From: Streptomyces sp. JB150
GTDB lineage: Bacteria > Actinomycetota > Actinomycetes > Streptomycetales > Streptomycetaceae
Assembly (NCBI RefSeq): GCF_011193355.1
Contig: NZ_CP049780.1
Location: 631,686 to 695,685, forward strand
Length of the DNA stretch: 64,000 bases
Reading direction: 5' to 3'
Shown here one piece after another: positions 16,539-25,789 of this stretch (position 1 is its first letter; each line of letters starts with the position of its first letter). The notes beneath the pieces are model-generated. The model saw only the letters and a list, made by a program, of their open reading frames with translations, made no database searches and had not been told where the DNA came from. A program made the position numbers and the translations under genes.

Positions 16539-18544
16539 CGGCGTTCCGGTGCCGACAGCCGGTGCAGGCGCAGGGCGAGCTGGATCTCCAGGGCCCGTGA
16601 CGGCGTCTGCCAGTCGTCGCCGAGCAGCCGCGCGACGCGTTCCAGGCGCTGGGCGACCGTGTTGACGTGGACGTGCAGCTCGTCCTTGGTGCGGGCGGGG
16701 CTCATGCCGCAGGCGAAGTAGGCGTCGAGGGTGCGCAGCAGCTCGGTGCCGCGCCGTGCGTCGTACGCCACCACCGGGCCGATGGTGCGGTCCACGAAGC
16801 CCGTCACGTCCCGGTCGCCGGCCAGCAGCAGTCCGAGGAAGCCGAAGTCGTCGGCGGCGGCGCCGTCTCCGGTGCGGCCGAGCAGGCGCAGGGCGTCGAG
16901 ACAGCGGCGGGCCTCCGTGTACGCCGCGGCCACCCCGTCGGGGCGGGCCGCCAGGTCCCGTACGGGCGGGGAGGCGCCGACGGTGACCGCCTCGTGGACG
17001 GCTCTGCCGAGGTGGCGGGCGGTGCGCCGGGCGAGTTCGGTGGCGGTGTCGTGGGAAGCCAGCGGCAGGAGCAGGACCGTACCGCCGTCACGGGCCGCGG
17101 CCAGTCCCTTGCGGGTGGCGGCGAGGTGGGAGGCGGCGGACCACAGGCGGCGCCGGGCGGCGGCCTCCTGGTCGGCGTCGGCGGCGGGGCCGTCGAGCCG
17201 GGCGGCCAGCAGGACGTGGGTGGCGTCGAGGTCGGCGTGCAGCCGGGCGGCCCGCTCGCGCAGCAACCGCGGGTCGCGGTCGCGGGCGTCCAGCAGGTCG
17301 TCCAGCAGTTCGCCGCGCACGCGTTGTTCGGCCTCGGCGGCGGAGCGGCGGGCGAGCAGCAGCAGGGAGGTGACCATCGCGGCGCGCTCCAGGGTGCGCT
17401 GGTCGACCGGGTCGAGGCCGGGATGGCCGCGCAGCACCAGCGCGCCGAGGAGTTCCCCGCCGGCGGCGACGGCGGCGATCCAGTCGTCCTGGTGCCGCAC
17501 CGCGTGGCCTTCGGCGCGGGACTCGTCCAGGGCGCTCGCCGGGGCGCCGTCCGGTTCGGTGAACTCGACGGTGCCGTCCAGGACTTCGGAGACGGCGGCG
17601 GCCACGTCGTGCACCCCGCCGCCGCGCAGCACGAGTTCGGCGAGCCGGTCGTGCACCTCGGAGGCGCGTTCGATGACGCCACTGCGGTCCTGGATGATCT
17701 CGTTGGCGCGTTCCAGGCGGGCGAGGGCGGAGCGGGTCTCGGTGAGCAGGTTGGCGGTGTCGATGGCGGCGGCGGCCAGCGCGGCGAAGGAGCCGAGCAG
17801 CGCGATCTGCTCGCGTTCGAAGACCCGGGCACGGCGGTCGGCGGCGAAGAGCACCCCGATGACGTGGTGCCCCAGCATCAGCGGCACGCCGAGGATGGCG
17901 ACCAGTCCCTCGTCGCGCACGCCCGCGTCGATGGCGTCGGTGTGCTGGAAGCGGTCGTCCTTGAAGTAGTCGTCGGTGACGTACGGGCGGGCGGTCTGCG
18001 CGACGAGACCGCCCAGGCCCTCGCCCATGCCGAGCCGCAGCTGCTGGAAGCGGGCCGCGACCGAGCCCTCGGTGACCCGCATGTAGGTGTCGCCGCGGAC
18101 CGGGTCGTTGAGGCTGAGATACGCCACGTCGGTGCCGAGCAGGGAGCGGGCGCGCTGCACGATCGCCTGCAGGACGGCGTCCAGGTCGCGCAGCCCGGCG
18201 AGGTCGTGGGCGGTCTCGAACAGCGCCGACAGCTCGGCCTCGCGGCGGCGCCGCCCCTCCAGCTCCGCGCGCACCCGCAGCGCGAGCAGTTTGGCGCGCT
18301 CCAGCGCGGCGATCCGCTCGCCCGGCCGGCCCTCGGCGCGGGCGAGCAGCACCGGCCGCTCGTAGGCGTCGACGGGCGCACCGCGCGCCAGCAGTTCGAG
18401 GAACGGCGCCTCGGCGTCCTCCTCAGGCGGGGTGAGACCGTGGGCGGGCACGCCCGGCACGCCGGCGGCGGGCGGCTTCCCTCCCCCGGCGGCTCGCTGG
18501 GCGGACTGCACATGATCGCGGGACATGCTCACAGCATTCACCAT
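16535..18544 (-). CDS. GAF-domain PucR/CdaR-type transcriptional activator
   Basis: The 669-residue regulator has a GAF domain at about residues 115-270 (ALFETAHDLAGLRDLDAVLQ ... GVPLMLGHHVIGVLFAAD) with a helical signalling segment after it. A GGDEF-like/CdaR middle region follows (~400-560). The C-terminal PucR HTH is ELLRTLDAYFACGMSPART followed by HVNTVAQRLERVARLLG. It probably senses a small aromatic or organic acid. It lies downstream of and in the same direction as the 3-hydroxybutyrate dehydrogenase-like gene (52-bp gap), so the two may share a transcript. Both possible starts, ATG 18544 and ATG 18526, lack a clear ribosome-binding site. Confidence 0.85.
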   Translation of the reverse strand: MVNAVSMSRDHVQSAQRAAGGGKPPAAGVPGVPAHGLTPPEEDAEAPFLELLARGAPVDAYERPVLLARAEGRPGERIAALERAKLLALRVRAELEGRRRREAELSALFETAHDLAGLRDLDAVLQAIVQRARSLLGTDVAYLSLNDPVRGDTYMRVTEGSVAARFQQLRLGMGEGLGGLVAQTARPYVTDDYFKDDRFQHTDAIDAGVRDEGLVAILGVPLMLGHHVIGVLFAADRRARVFEREQIALLGSFAALAAAAIDTANLLTETRSALARLERANEIIQDRSGVIERASEVHDRLAELVLRGGGVHDVAAAVSEVLDGTVEFTEPDGAPASALDESRAEGHAVRHQDDWIAAVAAGGELLGALVLRGHPGLDPVDQRTLERAAMVTSLLLLARRSAAEAEQRVRGELLDDLLDARDRDPRLLRERAARLHADLDATHVLLAARLDGPAADADQEAAARRRLWSAASHLAATRKGLAAARDGGTVLLLPLASHDTATELARRTARHLGRAVHEAVTVGASPPVRDLAARPDGVAAAYTEARRCLDALRLLGRTGDGAAADDFGFLGLLLAGDRDVTGFVDRTIGPVVAYDARRGTELLRTLDAYFACGMSPARTKDELHVHVNTVAQRLERVARLLGDDWQTPSRALEIQLALRLHRLSAPERR

Positions 18545-18596
18545 GACGCGGTCGCCCCGGCAGCCCTGTGGACGACTCCGGGCCGCCGGGGCGGAC

Positions 18597-19430
18597 TCAG
18601 TGCGCGGTCCAGCCGCCGTCGAGGACCAGCGAGGTGCCGGTGACGAAGGACGCCTGCGGCGCGCACAGGTACGCCACCGCCTCCGCGACCTCCTCCGGTT
18701 CGATGAGCCGCTTCACCGCGCTGTCCTGGAGCAGCACCTCGGACAGGACCCGCTCCTCGGGGATGCCGTGCGCCCGCGCCTGGTCGGCGAGCTGCCGCTC
18801 GACCAGCGGGGTGCGGACGTAGCCGGGGTTCACGCAGTTGGAGGTGACGCCGTGCGGCGCGCCCTCGAGCGCGGCGGTCTTGGACAGGCCCTCCAGCCCG
18901 TGTTTGGCGGCGACGTACGCCGACTTGTACGGCGAGGCGCGCAGCCCGTGCACGGAGGAGATGTTCACGATGCGGCCCCAGCCCTGCCCGTACATGTGCG
19001 GGAGGGCGCCGCGGATCAGCCGGAACGGGGCCTCCAGCATCACGGTGAGGACGGTGTGGAAGACGTCGGGCGGGAACTCCTGCAGCGGCCGGACCAGTTG
19101 CAGTCCGGCGTTGTTGACGAGGACGTCGGTGCCGGCGGCGACGAGTTCGGCGGCGTCCAGGTCGGTGAGGTCGAGGACGTGCGGCTCGACGGTGCCGGCC
19201 AGGCCTCCGGCCTGTTCGGTGAGCGCGGCGAGGCCGGCGTCGTCCCGGTCGACCGCTCTGACCTTGGCCCCGGCGGCCGCGAGCCGCAGCGCGCAGGCGC
19301 GGCCGATGCCACCGGCGGCCCCGGTGACGAGAGCGGTACGGCCCCCCAGGTCGAGCGGAGGCGTGGACGGCCCGGACGGGGAACCGGAGGGCACGGGCGG
19401 CGGGCCGGGAAGGTCACGAGGCGCGGTCAT
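18597..19430 (-). CDS. 3-hydroxybutyrate dehydrogenase (short-chain dehydrogenase)
   Basis: From ATG 19430 the protein has 277 residues. It is a classical SDR: TALVTGAAGGIGRA for NAD binding, DVLVNNAG, catalytic NISSVHGLRASPYKSAYVAAK (Ser, Tyr and Lys all present), and the terminal GTSLVLDGGW. The HGLRASPYKSAYVAAKHG block and the C-terminal VKRLIEPEEVAEAVAYLC are characteristic of bacterial 3-hydroxybutyrate dehydrogenases, which interconvert 3-hydroxybutyrate and acetoacetate with NAD. An extra ~27-residue proline-rich N-terminal segment precedes the fold. GAGG is just upstream of the start. Downstream lies the PucR regulator. Confidence 0.82.
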   Translation of the reverse strand: MTAPRDLPGPPPVPSGSPSGPSTPPLDLGGRTALVTGAAGGIGRACALRLAAAGAKVRAVDRDDAGLAALTEQAGGLAGTVEPHVLDLTDLDAAELVAAGTDVLVNNAGLQLVRPLQEFPPDVFHTVLTVMLEAPFRLIRGALPHMYGQGWGRIVNISSVHGLRASPYKSAYVAAKHGLEGLSKTAALEGAPHGVTSNCVNPGYVRTPLVERQLADQARAHGIPEERVLSEVLLQDSAVKRLIEPEEVAEAVAYLCAPQASFVTGTSLVLDGGWTAH

Positions 19431-19485
19431 GTCCTCGACCCTAGGCAGCCCCCGCCCCCCGCCCCATGTGGTCAGCCCCCACAGT

Positions 19486-19965
19486 TCACTGCGAAGGCAT
19501 AGGCTCGAACCACGTGGGTGCGTCCGACACGGCCTGCTTGATCCGCAGCAGTTCGGACTCGTCCAGCTCCGGCAGCGCGTCCACCTCGAACCAGCCGACT
19601 TCCAGCGACTCGTCGTCATTGACCCGCGCCTCACCGCCCACGGCGCGGCAGCGGAACGTGATGTCCATGTACTGGCAGACGTCGCCGTTCTCGTACGTCA
19701 CCGGGGCCAGCGCCTGCACGACGACCACCCGCTCGGGGACGCACCGCACCCCGGTCTCCTCGTGGACCTCCCGCACCGCGCAGGCGGCCGGCTGCTCGCC
19801 CGGGTCCGGGATGCCGCCGATCAGCGACCACCTGCGGGTGTCGGTGCGGCGGTTGAGCAGCACTCTGCCCTCGTCGTCGAAGACGAGCGCGGTGACCCCG
19901 GGGAGCCACAGCAACTGGTGTCCGGCGGCGGCCCGCAGGGTGCGGATGAAGTCGGGAGTAGCCAT
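19486..19965 (-). CDS. Nudix hydrolase
   Basis: A 159-residue Nudix protein with a complete Nudix box, G-x5-E-x7-REVHEETGV (GIPDPGEQPAACAVREVHEETGV region, residues ~50-72). It hydrolyses a nucleoside diphosphate linked to some other group; the exact substrate is not readable. The N-terminus (FIRTLRAAAGHQLLWLPGV) and the Trp-rich RRWSLIGG segment resemble actinobacterial 'NUDIX domain' proteins acting on dinucleotides or sugars. It begins at ATG 19965. The same-strand lnt gene ends 68 bases upstream, so co-transcription is possible. Confidence 0.9.
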   Translation of the reverse strand: MATPDFIRTLRAAAGHQLLWLPGVTALVFDDEGRVLLNRRTDTRRWSLIGGIPDPGEQPAACAVREVHEETGVRCVPERVVVVQALAPVTYENGDVCQYMDITFRCRAVGGEARVNDDESLEVGWFEVDALPELDESELLRIKQAVSDAPTWFEPMPSQ

Positions 19966-20033
19966 GCGCCCGACCCTAGCGGGCCGTCCGGTCCGCCCGC
20001 GCGCGTTCCGGGGCGTACGCGACGGCCGTGGGG

Positions 20034-21644
20034 TCAGACGGCAGCCGCGCGCCGCCCGCGCGCGGCCGCGGCGACCGCCCAGCCCAGGCCGCCCGCGGCG
20101 ACCAGCAGGAGGACGATCTCGGGCAGGACGCCGAGCCGGGTGGCGGGGGTCTCGGAGGAGCGCAGCGGCACCTCCTGGACCAGGGAGTCCGCGACGAACA
20201 TGCCGGTCTTCCGGGTGATCGTGCCGTCCGGCAGGATGATCGCGCTGACGCCGCTGGTCACCGGCACGGTGACGGTCCGGCTGTGCTCGACCGCGCGGAT
20301 CCGCGACATGGCGAGCTGCTGGTAGGTCATCTCGCTGCGGTCGAAGGTCGCGTTGTTGCTCGGTACGGAGATCATCTGCGCACCGTGGGTGACGGTGTCC
20401 CGCACGGCCCAGTCGAAGGCGGCCTCGTAGCAGGTGGCCAGGCCGACCTTGACGCCGGCGAGGGTGAAGACGCCCGGTTCGCCGCCCCGGCTGAAGTCCT
20501 GGCGGACCATGCCGGTCCAGTCCTCGTTGATCGCGTCGAGCAGCGAGCGCAGCGGCAGGTACTCGCCGAAGGGCTGGATCTGCCGCTTGTCGTAGGTGTC
20601 GACGGGTCCCTTCTCGGGGTCCCACAGGATCTGCTCGTTCAGCAGCTTGCCGTCGCGTGCCACGACACCGCCGACGGAGACCGGCACCCCGATGGCCTTC
20701 GCGGCACGGTCGATGACCACGCGGGCGTCGGCGTTGGCGAAGGGGTCGATGTCGGAGGAATTCTCCGGCCAGAGCACGAAGTCGGGCCGGGGGACCTTCC
20801 CGGCCTTCACCCGGGCGGCCAGCCGTTCCGTCTCGCGCGCGTGGTAGTCGAGCACCGCGCGGCGCTGGGCGTTGAAGTCGAGGCCCGCGCGGGGCACGTT
20901 GCCCTGGATGACGGCGACCGTGGCGGTGCCGGTCTCGGCCTTGTCGCTGACCAGCGGCAGGGCGGCGAGGGCCGCGAGCGGCGGCACGGCCAGGCCGAGC
21001 AGCGCGGTCAGCGCGGCGGACCGCCGCACCGCGCGGGCGCGGCGGGCGTCCACCGCGAGCCGGATCACCTCGCACAGGCCGAAGCCGCACAGGACGACCG
21101 CGAAGCCGAGCAGCGGGGTGCCGCCGACGGCGGCCAGCGGCAGGAAGACACCGTCGGCCTGACCGAAGGCGATCTTGCCCCACGGGAAGCCGTGGAACGG
21201 CACCCGCGCGCGTGCCGCCTCGCCCGCGATCCACACGGCCGCCGCCCACACCGGCCAGGCGGGCAGCCGTGACACGGCGGCGACACCCGCGCCGACCAGG
21301 GCGACGAACAGCGCCTCGATCGCCACCAGGGCGAGCCAGGGGCCGGGACCCACCTCCACGCCCGTCCACACCAGCAGCGGCAGCAGGAAGCCGAGGCCGA
21401 ACAGATAGCCGAGGCCGAGGCCCGCCTTCACGCCGCGGCCGCGCAGCACCCAGCCGAAGGCGGCGAAGGCCGGCAGGGCCAGCCACCACAGGGTGCGGGG
21501 CGGGAAGCTGACGTAGAGCAGCACTCCGGAGAGCGCCGCGGTGGCGGCCGGGACGAGGCGCTGCAGGTGCGCGCCGCGCGGTGCGGACGCGGTCCGCGGC
21601 CGCACGTCGTCCGACTCGCCGACGGAGGTTGCGGTGACGGTCAC
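20034..21644 (-). CDS. lnt: Apolipoprotein N-acyltransferase
   Basis: The 536-residue integral membrane enzyme attaches a third acyl chain to the N-terminal cysteine of lipoproteins at the outer face of the membrane. About seven membrane helices precede a nitrilase-fold domain (residues ~240-490). The catalytic triad is visible as Glu in LWPENSSD, Lys in TYDKRQIQPFGEYLP and Cys in LATCYEAAF, and HGFPWGK is a conserved Lnt motif. Streptomyces typically has more than one Lnt; which paralogue this is cannot be told here. The start at 21644 (ATG) lacks an obvious strong ribosome-binding site. Confidence 0.93.
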   Translation of the reverse strand: MTVTATSVGESDDVRPRTASAPRGAHLQRLVPAATAALSGVLLYVSFPPRTLWWLALPAFAAFGWVLRGRGVKAGLGLGYLFGLGFLLPLLVWTGVEVGPGPWLALVAIEALFVALVGAGVAAVSRLPAWPVWAAAVWIAGEAARARVPFHGFPWGKIAFGQADGVFLPLAAVGGTPLLGFAVVLCGFGLCEVIRLAVDARRARAVRRSAALTALLGLAVPPLAALAALPLVSDKAETGTATVAVIQGNVPRAGLDFNAQRRAVLDYHARETERLAARVKAGKVPRPDFVLWPENSSDIDPFANADARVVIDRAAKAIGVPVSVGGVVARDGKLLNEQILWDPEKGPVDTYDKRQIQPFGEYLPLRSLLDAINEDWTGMVRQDFSRGGEPGVFTLAGVKVGLATCYEAAFDWAVRDTVTHGAQMISVPSNNATFDRSEMTYQQLAMSRIRAVEHSRTVTVPVTSGVSAIILPDGTITRKTGMFVADSLVQEVPLRSSETPATRLGVLPEIVLLLVAAGGLGWAVAAAARGRRAAAV

Positions 21645-21920
21645 TCCGGGAGTCTACGGCGGCCTTCCCCGCAGCCGACAGCGCGGCCGTCCCCGCCCCG
21701 GCCCTCCGCTCCGGCCCCCGGCGCCCCCTCGTCTCGAGCGCCCGCCCTCCGCGCCCTCCGCGCCCCCCCCAGCCCCGCTCGTACATCTCGTCCCGGCTCA
21801 TCCACAAAACCGCCCACCAGCCGTTACGGTATGCCCGAGCCGTGAGCCGTCCGTCGGGGAAGCGGGCGGCGGACGGGTCCGTCACAGGTCGGGGGACCGG
21901 TTTCGGGGGCGGGTGGGGTC

Positions 21921-22976
21921 GTGGGGTCCACGAGGATGGCGTCGGTGGCCGGTGAGGACGCCGACGACGAGCGAAGAAACGTTTCTGACGCGGCGGGGGT
22001 GGCCGTGCTCGGAGCCTGTGCCGCATGGTCGCTGATCACGGCGGCGGCGCACGGCGGCCGGCCCGAGGGCGTGCTGCTGGCGGTGCTCGCCGTGGCCGCC
22101 GGACACGCCGCCGGGCGGATCGGCGCCTCGCTGCTGCCGGTCGCCGCGCCCTGCGCCGGCGCCCTGGCCGGGCTCGCCCTGACCGTCGCCGTACCGCACC
22201 TCGCTCCGGGACCGGCGCCCGGCGCCCCGCTCGGGCACGCGGGGGCCGTCGCCGCCCTGCCGGCCCTGGCCACGGGCGCCGCCTGCTGCGCCGCCTGGTC
22301 GGCCGGCGCCGGCCCGCTGCGGCCGCTGCTCGGCGCGCTGGCCGCCGGGATCACCATGACCGCGGCGCTCGTGGGCTCTACGGCGGGCGCCGTGGCCTGC
22401 ACGGCGGTGCTGCTGGTCTCGCTCGCCGCCGCCCGCGTACGGCGCCGGGGACCCGCACTCGCGGGGCTGGCGCTGGCCGCGCTACTGGTCGCCGCCGGGA
22501 TCTGGGCGGTCGCCGCGCGCGTACTGCCCGCCGGGGTGTCCGCGTCGCTGGAAGGGCCGCTGACCCGGCACCGGATCGAGCTGTGGCGGGACGCGCTCGC
22601 CCTCGCGCGCGGGGACGCGGCGCTGGGCGTGGGGCCGGGGCGGTTCGAGGAGCTGAGCCAGGCCGTGGCCGCCGCACCGCTGTCCGACGGCAAGCCGCAC
22701 TCGGCACCGCTGCAGCAGGCGGCCGAGCAGGGCCTCGTCGGGCTGCTCCTCCTGGCGGCGGTGTTCTGCTGGCTGCTCTGCTCCTTGTGGCGCACCGCGC
22801 GCCCCACGCCGGTGGCGCTGACCGCGGGCGCGGCGCTGACGGCGGTCGCGGTGGTCTGCGCGGTCGGCAACGCGCTGAGCTTCACCGCGGTGACGGCGGG
22901 TGCGGGCCTGCTCGCGGGACTGGCGACCGCGCGGCCCCTGCACAGCGAGCCGTCCCCCGGCGCGGAGCGGCCGTGA
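21921..22976 (+). CDS. O-antigen ligase-like polytopic membrane protein
   Basis: The 351-residue product has about nine hydrophobic helices rich in Ala, Gly and Leu. Between the helices lies RHRIELWRDALALARGDAALGVGPGRF followed by PHSAPLQQAAEQGLVGL, the Wzy_C/WaaL-type loop in which Arg and His residues are conserved. Proteins of this group join or polymerise glycans on a lipid carrier; in Streptomyces the substrate is unknown. Start choice is uncertain: GTG 21921 gives 351 residues, ATG 21936 gives 346. It runs toward the opposite-strand gene at 22991. Confidence 0.72.
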   Translation: MGSTRMASVAGEDADDERRNVSDAAGVAVLGACAAWSLITAAAHGGRPEGVLLAVLAVAAGHAAGRIGASLLPVAAPCAGALAGLALTVAVPHLAPGPAPGAPLGHAGAVAALPALATGAACCAAWSAGAGPLRPLLGALAAGITMTAALVGSTAGAVACTAVLLVSLAAARVRRRGPALAGLALAALLVAAGIWAVAARVLPAGVSASLEGPLTRHRIELWRDALALARGDAALGVGPGRFEELSQAVAAAPLSDGKPHSAPLQQAAEQGLVGLLLLAAVFCWLLCSLWRTARPTPVALTAGAALTAVAVVCAVGNALSFTAVTAGAGLLAGLATARPLHSEPSPGAERP

Positions 22977-22990
22977 GGGGGCGTCCGGGG

Positions 22991-23536
22991 TCAGCGGGCC
23001 TCTCCGGGCGCGCGGGGCAGCAGGCGGTCCCGGATGACCCGTACGGCCGCCTCGGCGTCGTCCACGGTGACCGTGAGGGTGTGCCCGTCCCACAGCCGGA
23101 GGATCACGCCCTCACCGCGCCGTACGACGACGGCGGTGCCCTTCTCGGGACGCCAGCGGTAGCCCCAGCCGCCCCAGTGACGCGGTGTGACGTACGGCGT
23201 GAAGTCCGCGCCCACCACGTCGGACAGGGGGATGCGGCGGCGCGGTACGCCGATGTGCCCGCAGCGGATCTCCAGGCACTCCCGGTCCACCCGCAGCGCG
23301 ACGTGCACGAAGGCCAGGGTGCCGAAGAGGACCAGCAGCCCCGCGGCGATGCACCCGACGACGGCCATGACCAGCGGGGCGATGCCGTTCGTCCACGCGG
23401 AGTCCACGGCCAGCTCGATGCCCAGCGCCAGGCAGGCGGCGCCGATGAGCGCCAGCAGCCACTGGACCCGGTTGGTGGCCCGGCCGGTCCAGACGTCGGG
23501 GTGGGGCGCGTGCGCGTCCGGGGGGTGGTGCCTCAT
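22991..23536 (-). CDS. Two-helix membrane protein with PH-like cytoplasmic domain, hypothetical
   Basis: From ATG 23536 (AAGGAC just upstream) the 181-residue protein has two adjacent membrane segments (LLALIGAACLALGIELAV; LVMAVVGCIAAGLLVLFGTL). A beta-rich cytoplasmic part follows with VDRECLEIRCGHIGVPRRRIPLSD..., a PH-like pattern seen in several actinobacterial 'DUF' membrane proteins. It contains many aromatic residues (RHWGGWGYRWRPEKG). No catalytic motif is visible; function unknown. Confidence 0.75.
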   Translation of the reverse strand: MRHHPPDAHAPHPDVWTGRATNRVQWLLALIGAACLALGIELAVDSAWTNGIAPLVMAVVGCIAAGLLVLFGTLAFVHVALRVDRECLEIRCGHIGVPRRRIPLSDVVGADFTPYVTPRHWGGWGYRWRPEKGTAVVVRRGEGVILRLWDGHTLTVTVDDAEAAVRVIRDRLLPRAPGEAR

Positions 23537-23705
23537 GTCCTTGAGGTTACTCAGCTTTCGCTGGGCGGGTAGCCCGTCGCGCACCGTCACTGGCCCACCC
23601 GGGCAGGTGGCCTCGCGCGCGCCGGCCCGGCCGGACCACCCGCGCGCCTCTCCACTCCCCGCGCGGCTCCCCCGCGCGGTCCTCACGAGCCCGTGACCGG
23701 CGGCG

Positions 23706-24509
23706 TCAGCGCGGATCGGCCACCCGCGCGGGAACGGCGGCCGGCGCGAGCAGGCGGCCCTCCTCGTAGGCCAGCGCGGGCTCGGGCAGCGCGCCCTCGC
23801 GTCCGCTCAGCAGCACCGTCACCCCGCCGCGCGCCGCGTTCCCGGGCTCCGGGCGGGCGCCGATGCGGCGCAGCGCCTGCGCGGCGACGGCACCGGCCGA
23901 GCCGTGCAGGACCAGCGGCGGACGGCCCGGCCGCCGCACGGCGGCGCGGATGCGCTCGGCGACGAGTTCGTAGTGGGTGCAGCCCAGGACGACGGTGGTG
24001 ACCTCGGCCGGCGTCAGCTCGGCGGCCGCCGCGACGGCCGCGTCGATCGCCGCCTCGTCCGCGTGCTCCACGGCCTCGGCGAGCCCCCAGCACGGCACCT
24101 CGGTGACCGGCACCCCGGCGGCGAAGTCGCGGATGAGTCCGCGCTGGTAGGGGCTGCCGGTGGTGGCGGGCGTGGCCCAGATCGCGACGGGGCCGCCCCC
24201 GGCCGCGGCCGGCTTGATCGCCGGGACGGTGCCGATGACCGGGATGCCGGGCTCCAGACGGGCGCGCAGCGTGGGCAGGGCGTGGACGGTGGCGGTGTTG
24301 CAGCCGATGATCAGGGCGTCGGGCCGGTGCGCGGCGGCGGCCTCGGCGACGGCCACGGCACGCGCGGTGAGGTCCTCGGGGGTGCGCGGCCCCCAGGGCA
24401 TGCCGTCGGGGTCGAGGGAGAGCACCAGATCGGCGTCGGGGCGGAGGCGCCGTACCGCGGCGGTCGCCGCCAGCAGCCCGATTCCTGAGTCCATGAGCGC
24501 GATCTTCAC
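23706..24509 (-). CDS. Aspartate/glutamate racemase family protein
   Basis: The 267-residue protein belongs to the cofactor-independent Asp/Glu racemase superfamily. Both catalytic cysteines are present, in IIGCNTATVHALP and VVLGCTHYELV, and the N-terminal strand reads KIALMDSGIG. The spacing resembles glutamate racemase (MurI), but the overall sequence is not the housekeeping form, so another substrate is possible. The start is taken as GTG 24509; ATG 24494 would remove the first strand. It is divergent from the glycosyltransferase gene. Confidence 0.82.
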   Translation of the reverse strand: MKIALMDSGIGLLAATAAVRRLRPDADLVLSLDPDGMPWGPRTPEDLTARAVAVAEAAAAHRPDALIIGCNTATVHALPTLRARLEPGIPVIGTVPAIKPAAAGGGPVAIWATPATTGSPYQRGLIRDFAAGVPVTEVPCWGLAEAVEHADEAAIDAAVAAAAELTPAEVTTVVLGCTHYELVAERIRAAVRRPGRPPLVLHGSAGAVAAQALRRIGARPEPGNAARGGVTVLLSGREGALPEPALAYEEGRLLAPAAVPARVADPR

Positions 24510-24566
24510 CCGGCCACGATAGTCGATGTGCCCGTGCCGCCCGCCGCCGTGGGGCACACTGCGCGG

Positions 24567-25742
24567 GTGAGCCCCCTCGCGTGGATCGCCGCCGGTTCCC
24601 TCGCCGCCTGGCTGTGGCTGCTGCTCGGCCAGGGCTTCTTCTGGCGTACGGACGTCCGACTGCCGCCGCGGCGCGATCCGGCCGACTGGCCGTCCGTCTG
24701 TGTGGTCGTGCCGGCCCGCGACGAGGCCCAGGTGCTGCCGGTGAGCCTGCCGTCGCTGCTCGGGCAGGACTATCCGGGGCGCGCGGAGGTGTTCCTCGTC
24801 GACGACGGCAGCACGGACGGCACCGGGAAGCTGGCGCTGGAGCTGGCGCGCCGGCGGCGCGGGCTGCCGCTGACCGTGGTGTCGCCGGGCGAGCCGCCCG
24901 CGGGCTGGACCGGCAAGCTGTGGGCGGTGCGGCACGGAATGAGGGAGGCACGCGCGCGGGGTCCCGAGTACCTGCTCCTGACGGACGCCGACATCGCGCA
25001 CGCCCCGGACAGCCTGCGCACGCTGGTGGCCGCGGCCCGCACCGGCGGCTTCGACGTGGTCTCGCAGATGGCGCGGCTGCGGGTGGAGAGCTTCTGGGAG
25101 CGGCTGGTCGTCCCCGCGTTCGTCTACTTCTTCGCGCAGCTGTACCCCTTCCGGTGGATCGGCCGGCCAGGCGCGCGGACGGCGGCCGCGGCGGGCGGGT
25201 GTGTGCTGCTGCGCACCGAGGCCGCCGAGCGGGCGCGCGTCCCGGACGCCATCCGGCACGCGGTGATCGACGACGTGGCCCTGGCCCGCGCGGTGCGCGG
25301 CGGCGGCGGCCGGCTGTGGCTGGGGCTGGCCGACCGGGTGGACAGCGTGCGCCCCTATCCGCGCCTGCACGACCTGTGGCGGATGGTCTCGCGCAGCGCC
25401 TACGCCCAGCTGCGGCACAACCCGCTGCTGCTGCTCGGCACCGTCGCGGGACTGGCCGTCGTCTACCTGGTGCCGCCGGCGGCACTCGCCGCGGGGCTGC
25501 TCGCGGGCGACACGGCGGCGGGAGCGCTCGGCGGCGGGGCGTGGCTGGTGATGGCGGGAACGTACGTGCCGATGCTCCGCTACTACCGGCAGCCCCTGTG
25601 GCTCGCGCCTCTGCTGCCCTTCACCGCGTTCCTCTATCTCCTGATGACGGTCGACTCGGCGGTGCGGCACTACCAGGGGCGCGGTGCGGCGTGGAAGGGC
25701 CGGACCTACGCCCGTCCGGGCGCCGTGCCCGACGAGGGCTGA
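24567..25742 (+). CDS. Glycosyltransferase family 2, HpnB-like
   Basis: The 391-residue membrane glycosyltransferase has an N-terminal anchor (LAWIAAGSLAAWLWLLLGQG). A GT-A domain follows (PSVCVVVPARDEAQVLPVSL, VFLVDDGSTDGT, LLLTDADIAHAP for the metal-binding DxD region), then three or four C-terminal membrane helices. The segment PPAGWTGKLWAV is characteristic of hopene-associated HpnB enzymes. No other hopanoid gene is nearby, so the acceptor is unproven. The GTG at 24567 is chosen because the anchor begins there; an upstream in-frame start would add 13 unlikely residues. Confidence 0.82.
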   Translation: MSPLAWIAAGSLAAWLWLLLGQGFFWRTDVRLPPRRDPADWPSVCVVVPARDEAQVLPVSLPSLLGQDYPGRAEVFLVDDGSTDGTGKLALELARRRRGLPLTVVSPGEPPAGWTGKLWAVRHGMREARARGPEYLLLTDADIAHAPDSLRTLVAAARTGGFDVVSQMARLRVESFWERLVVPAFVYFFAQLYPFRWIGRPGARTAAAAGGCVLLRTEAAERARVPDAIRHAVIDDVALARAVRGGGGRLWLGLADRVDSVRPYPRLHDLWRMVSRSAYAQLRHNPLLLLGTVAGLAVVYLVPPAALAAGLLAGDTAAGALGGGAWLVMAGTYVPMLRYYRQPLWLAPLLPFTAFLYLLMTVDSAVRHYQGRGAAWKGRTYARPGAVPDEG

Positions 25743-25789
25743 CCGCGTCCCGCCGCTCGCCCGCCGCTCCCCCGGCTCGCCGGGGCGGC

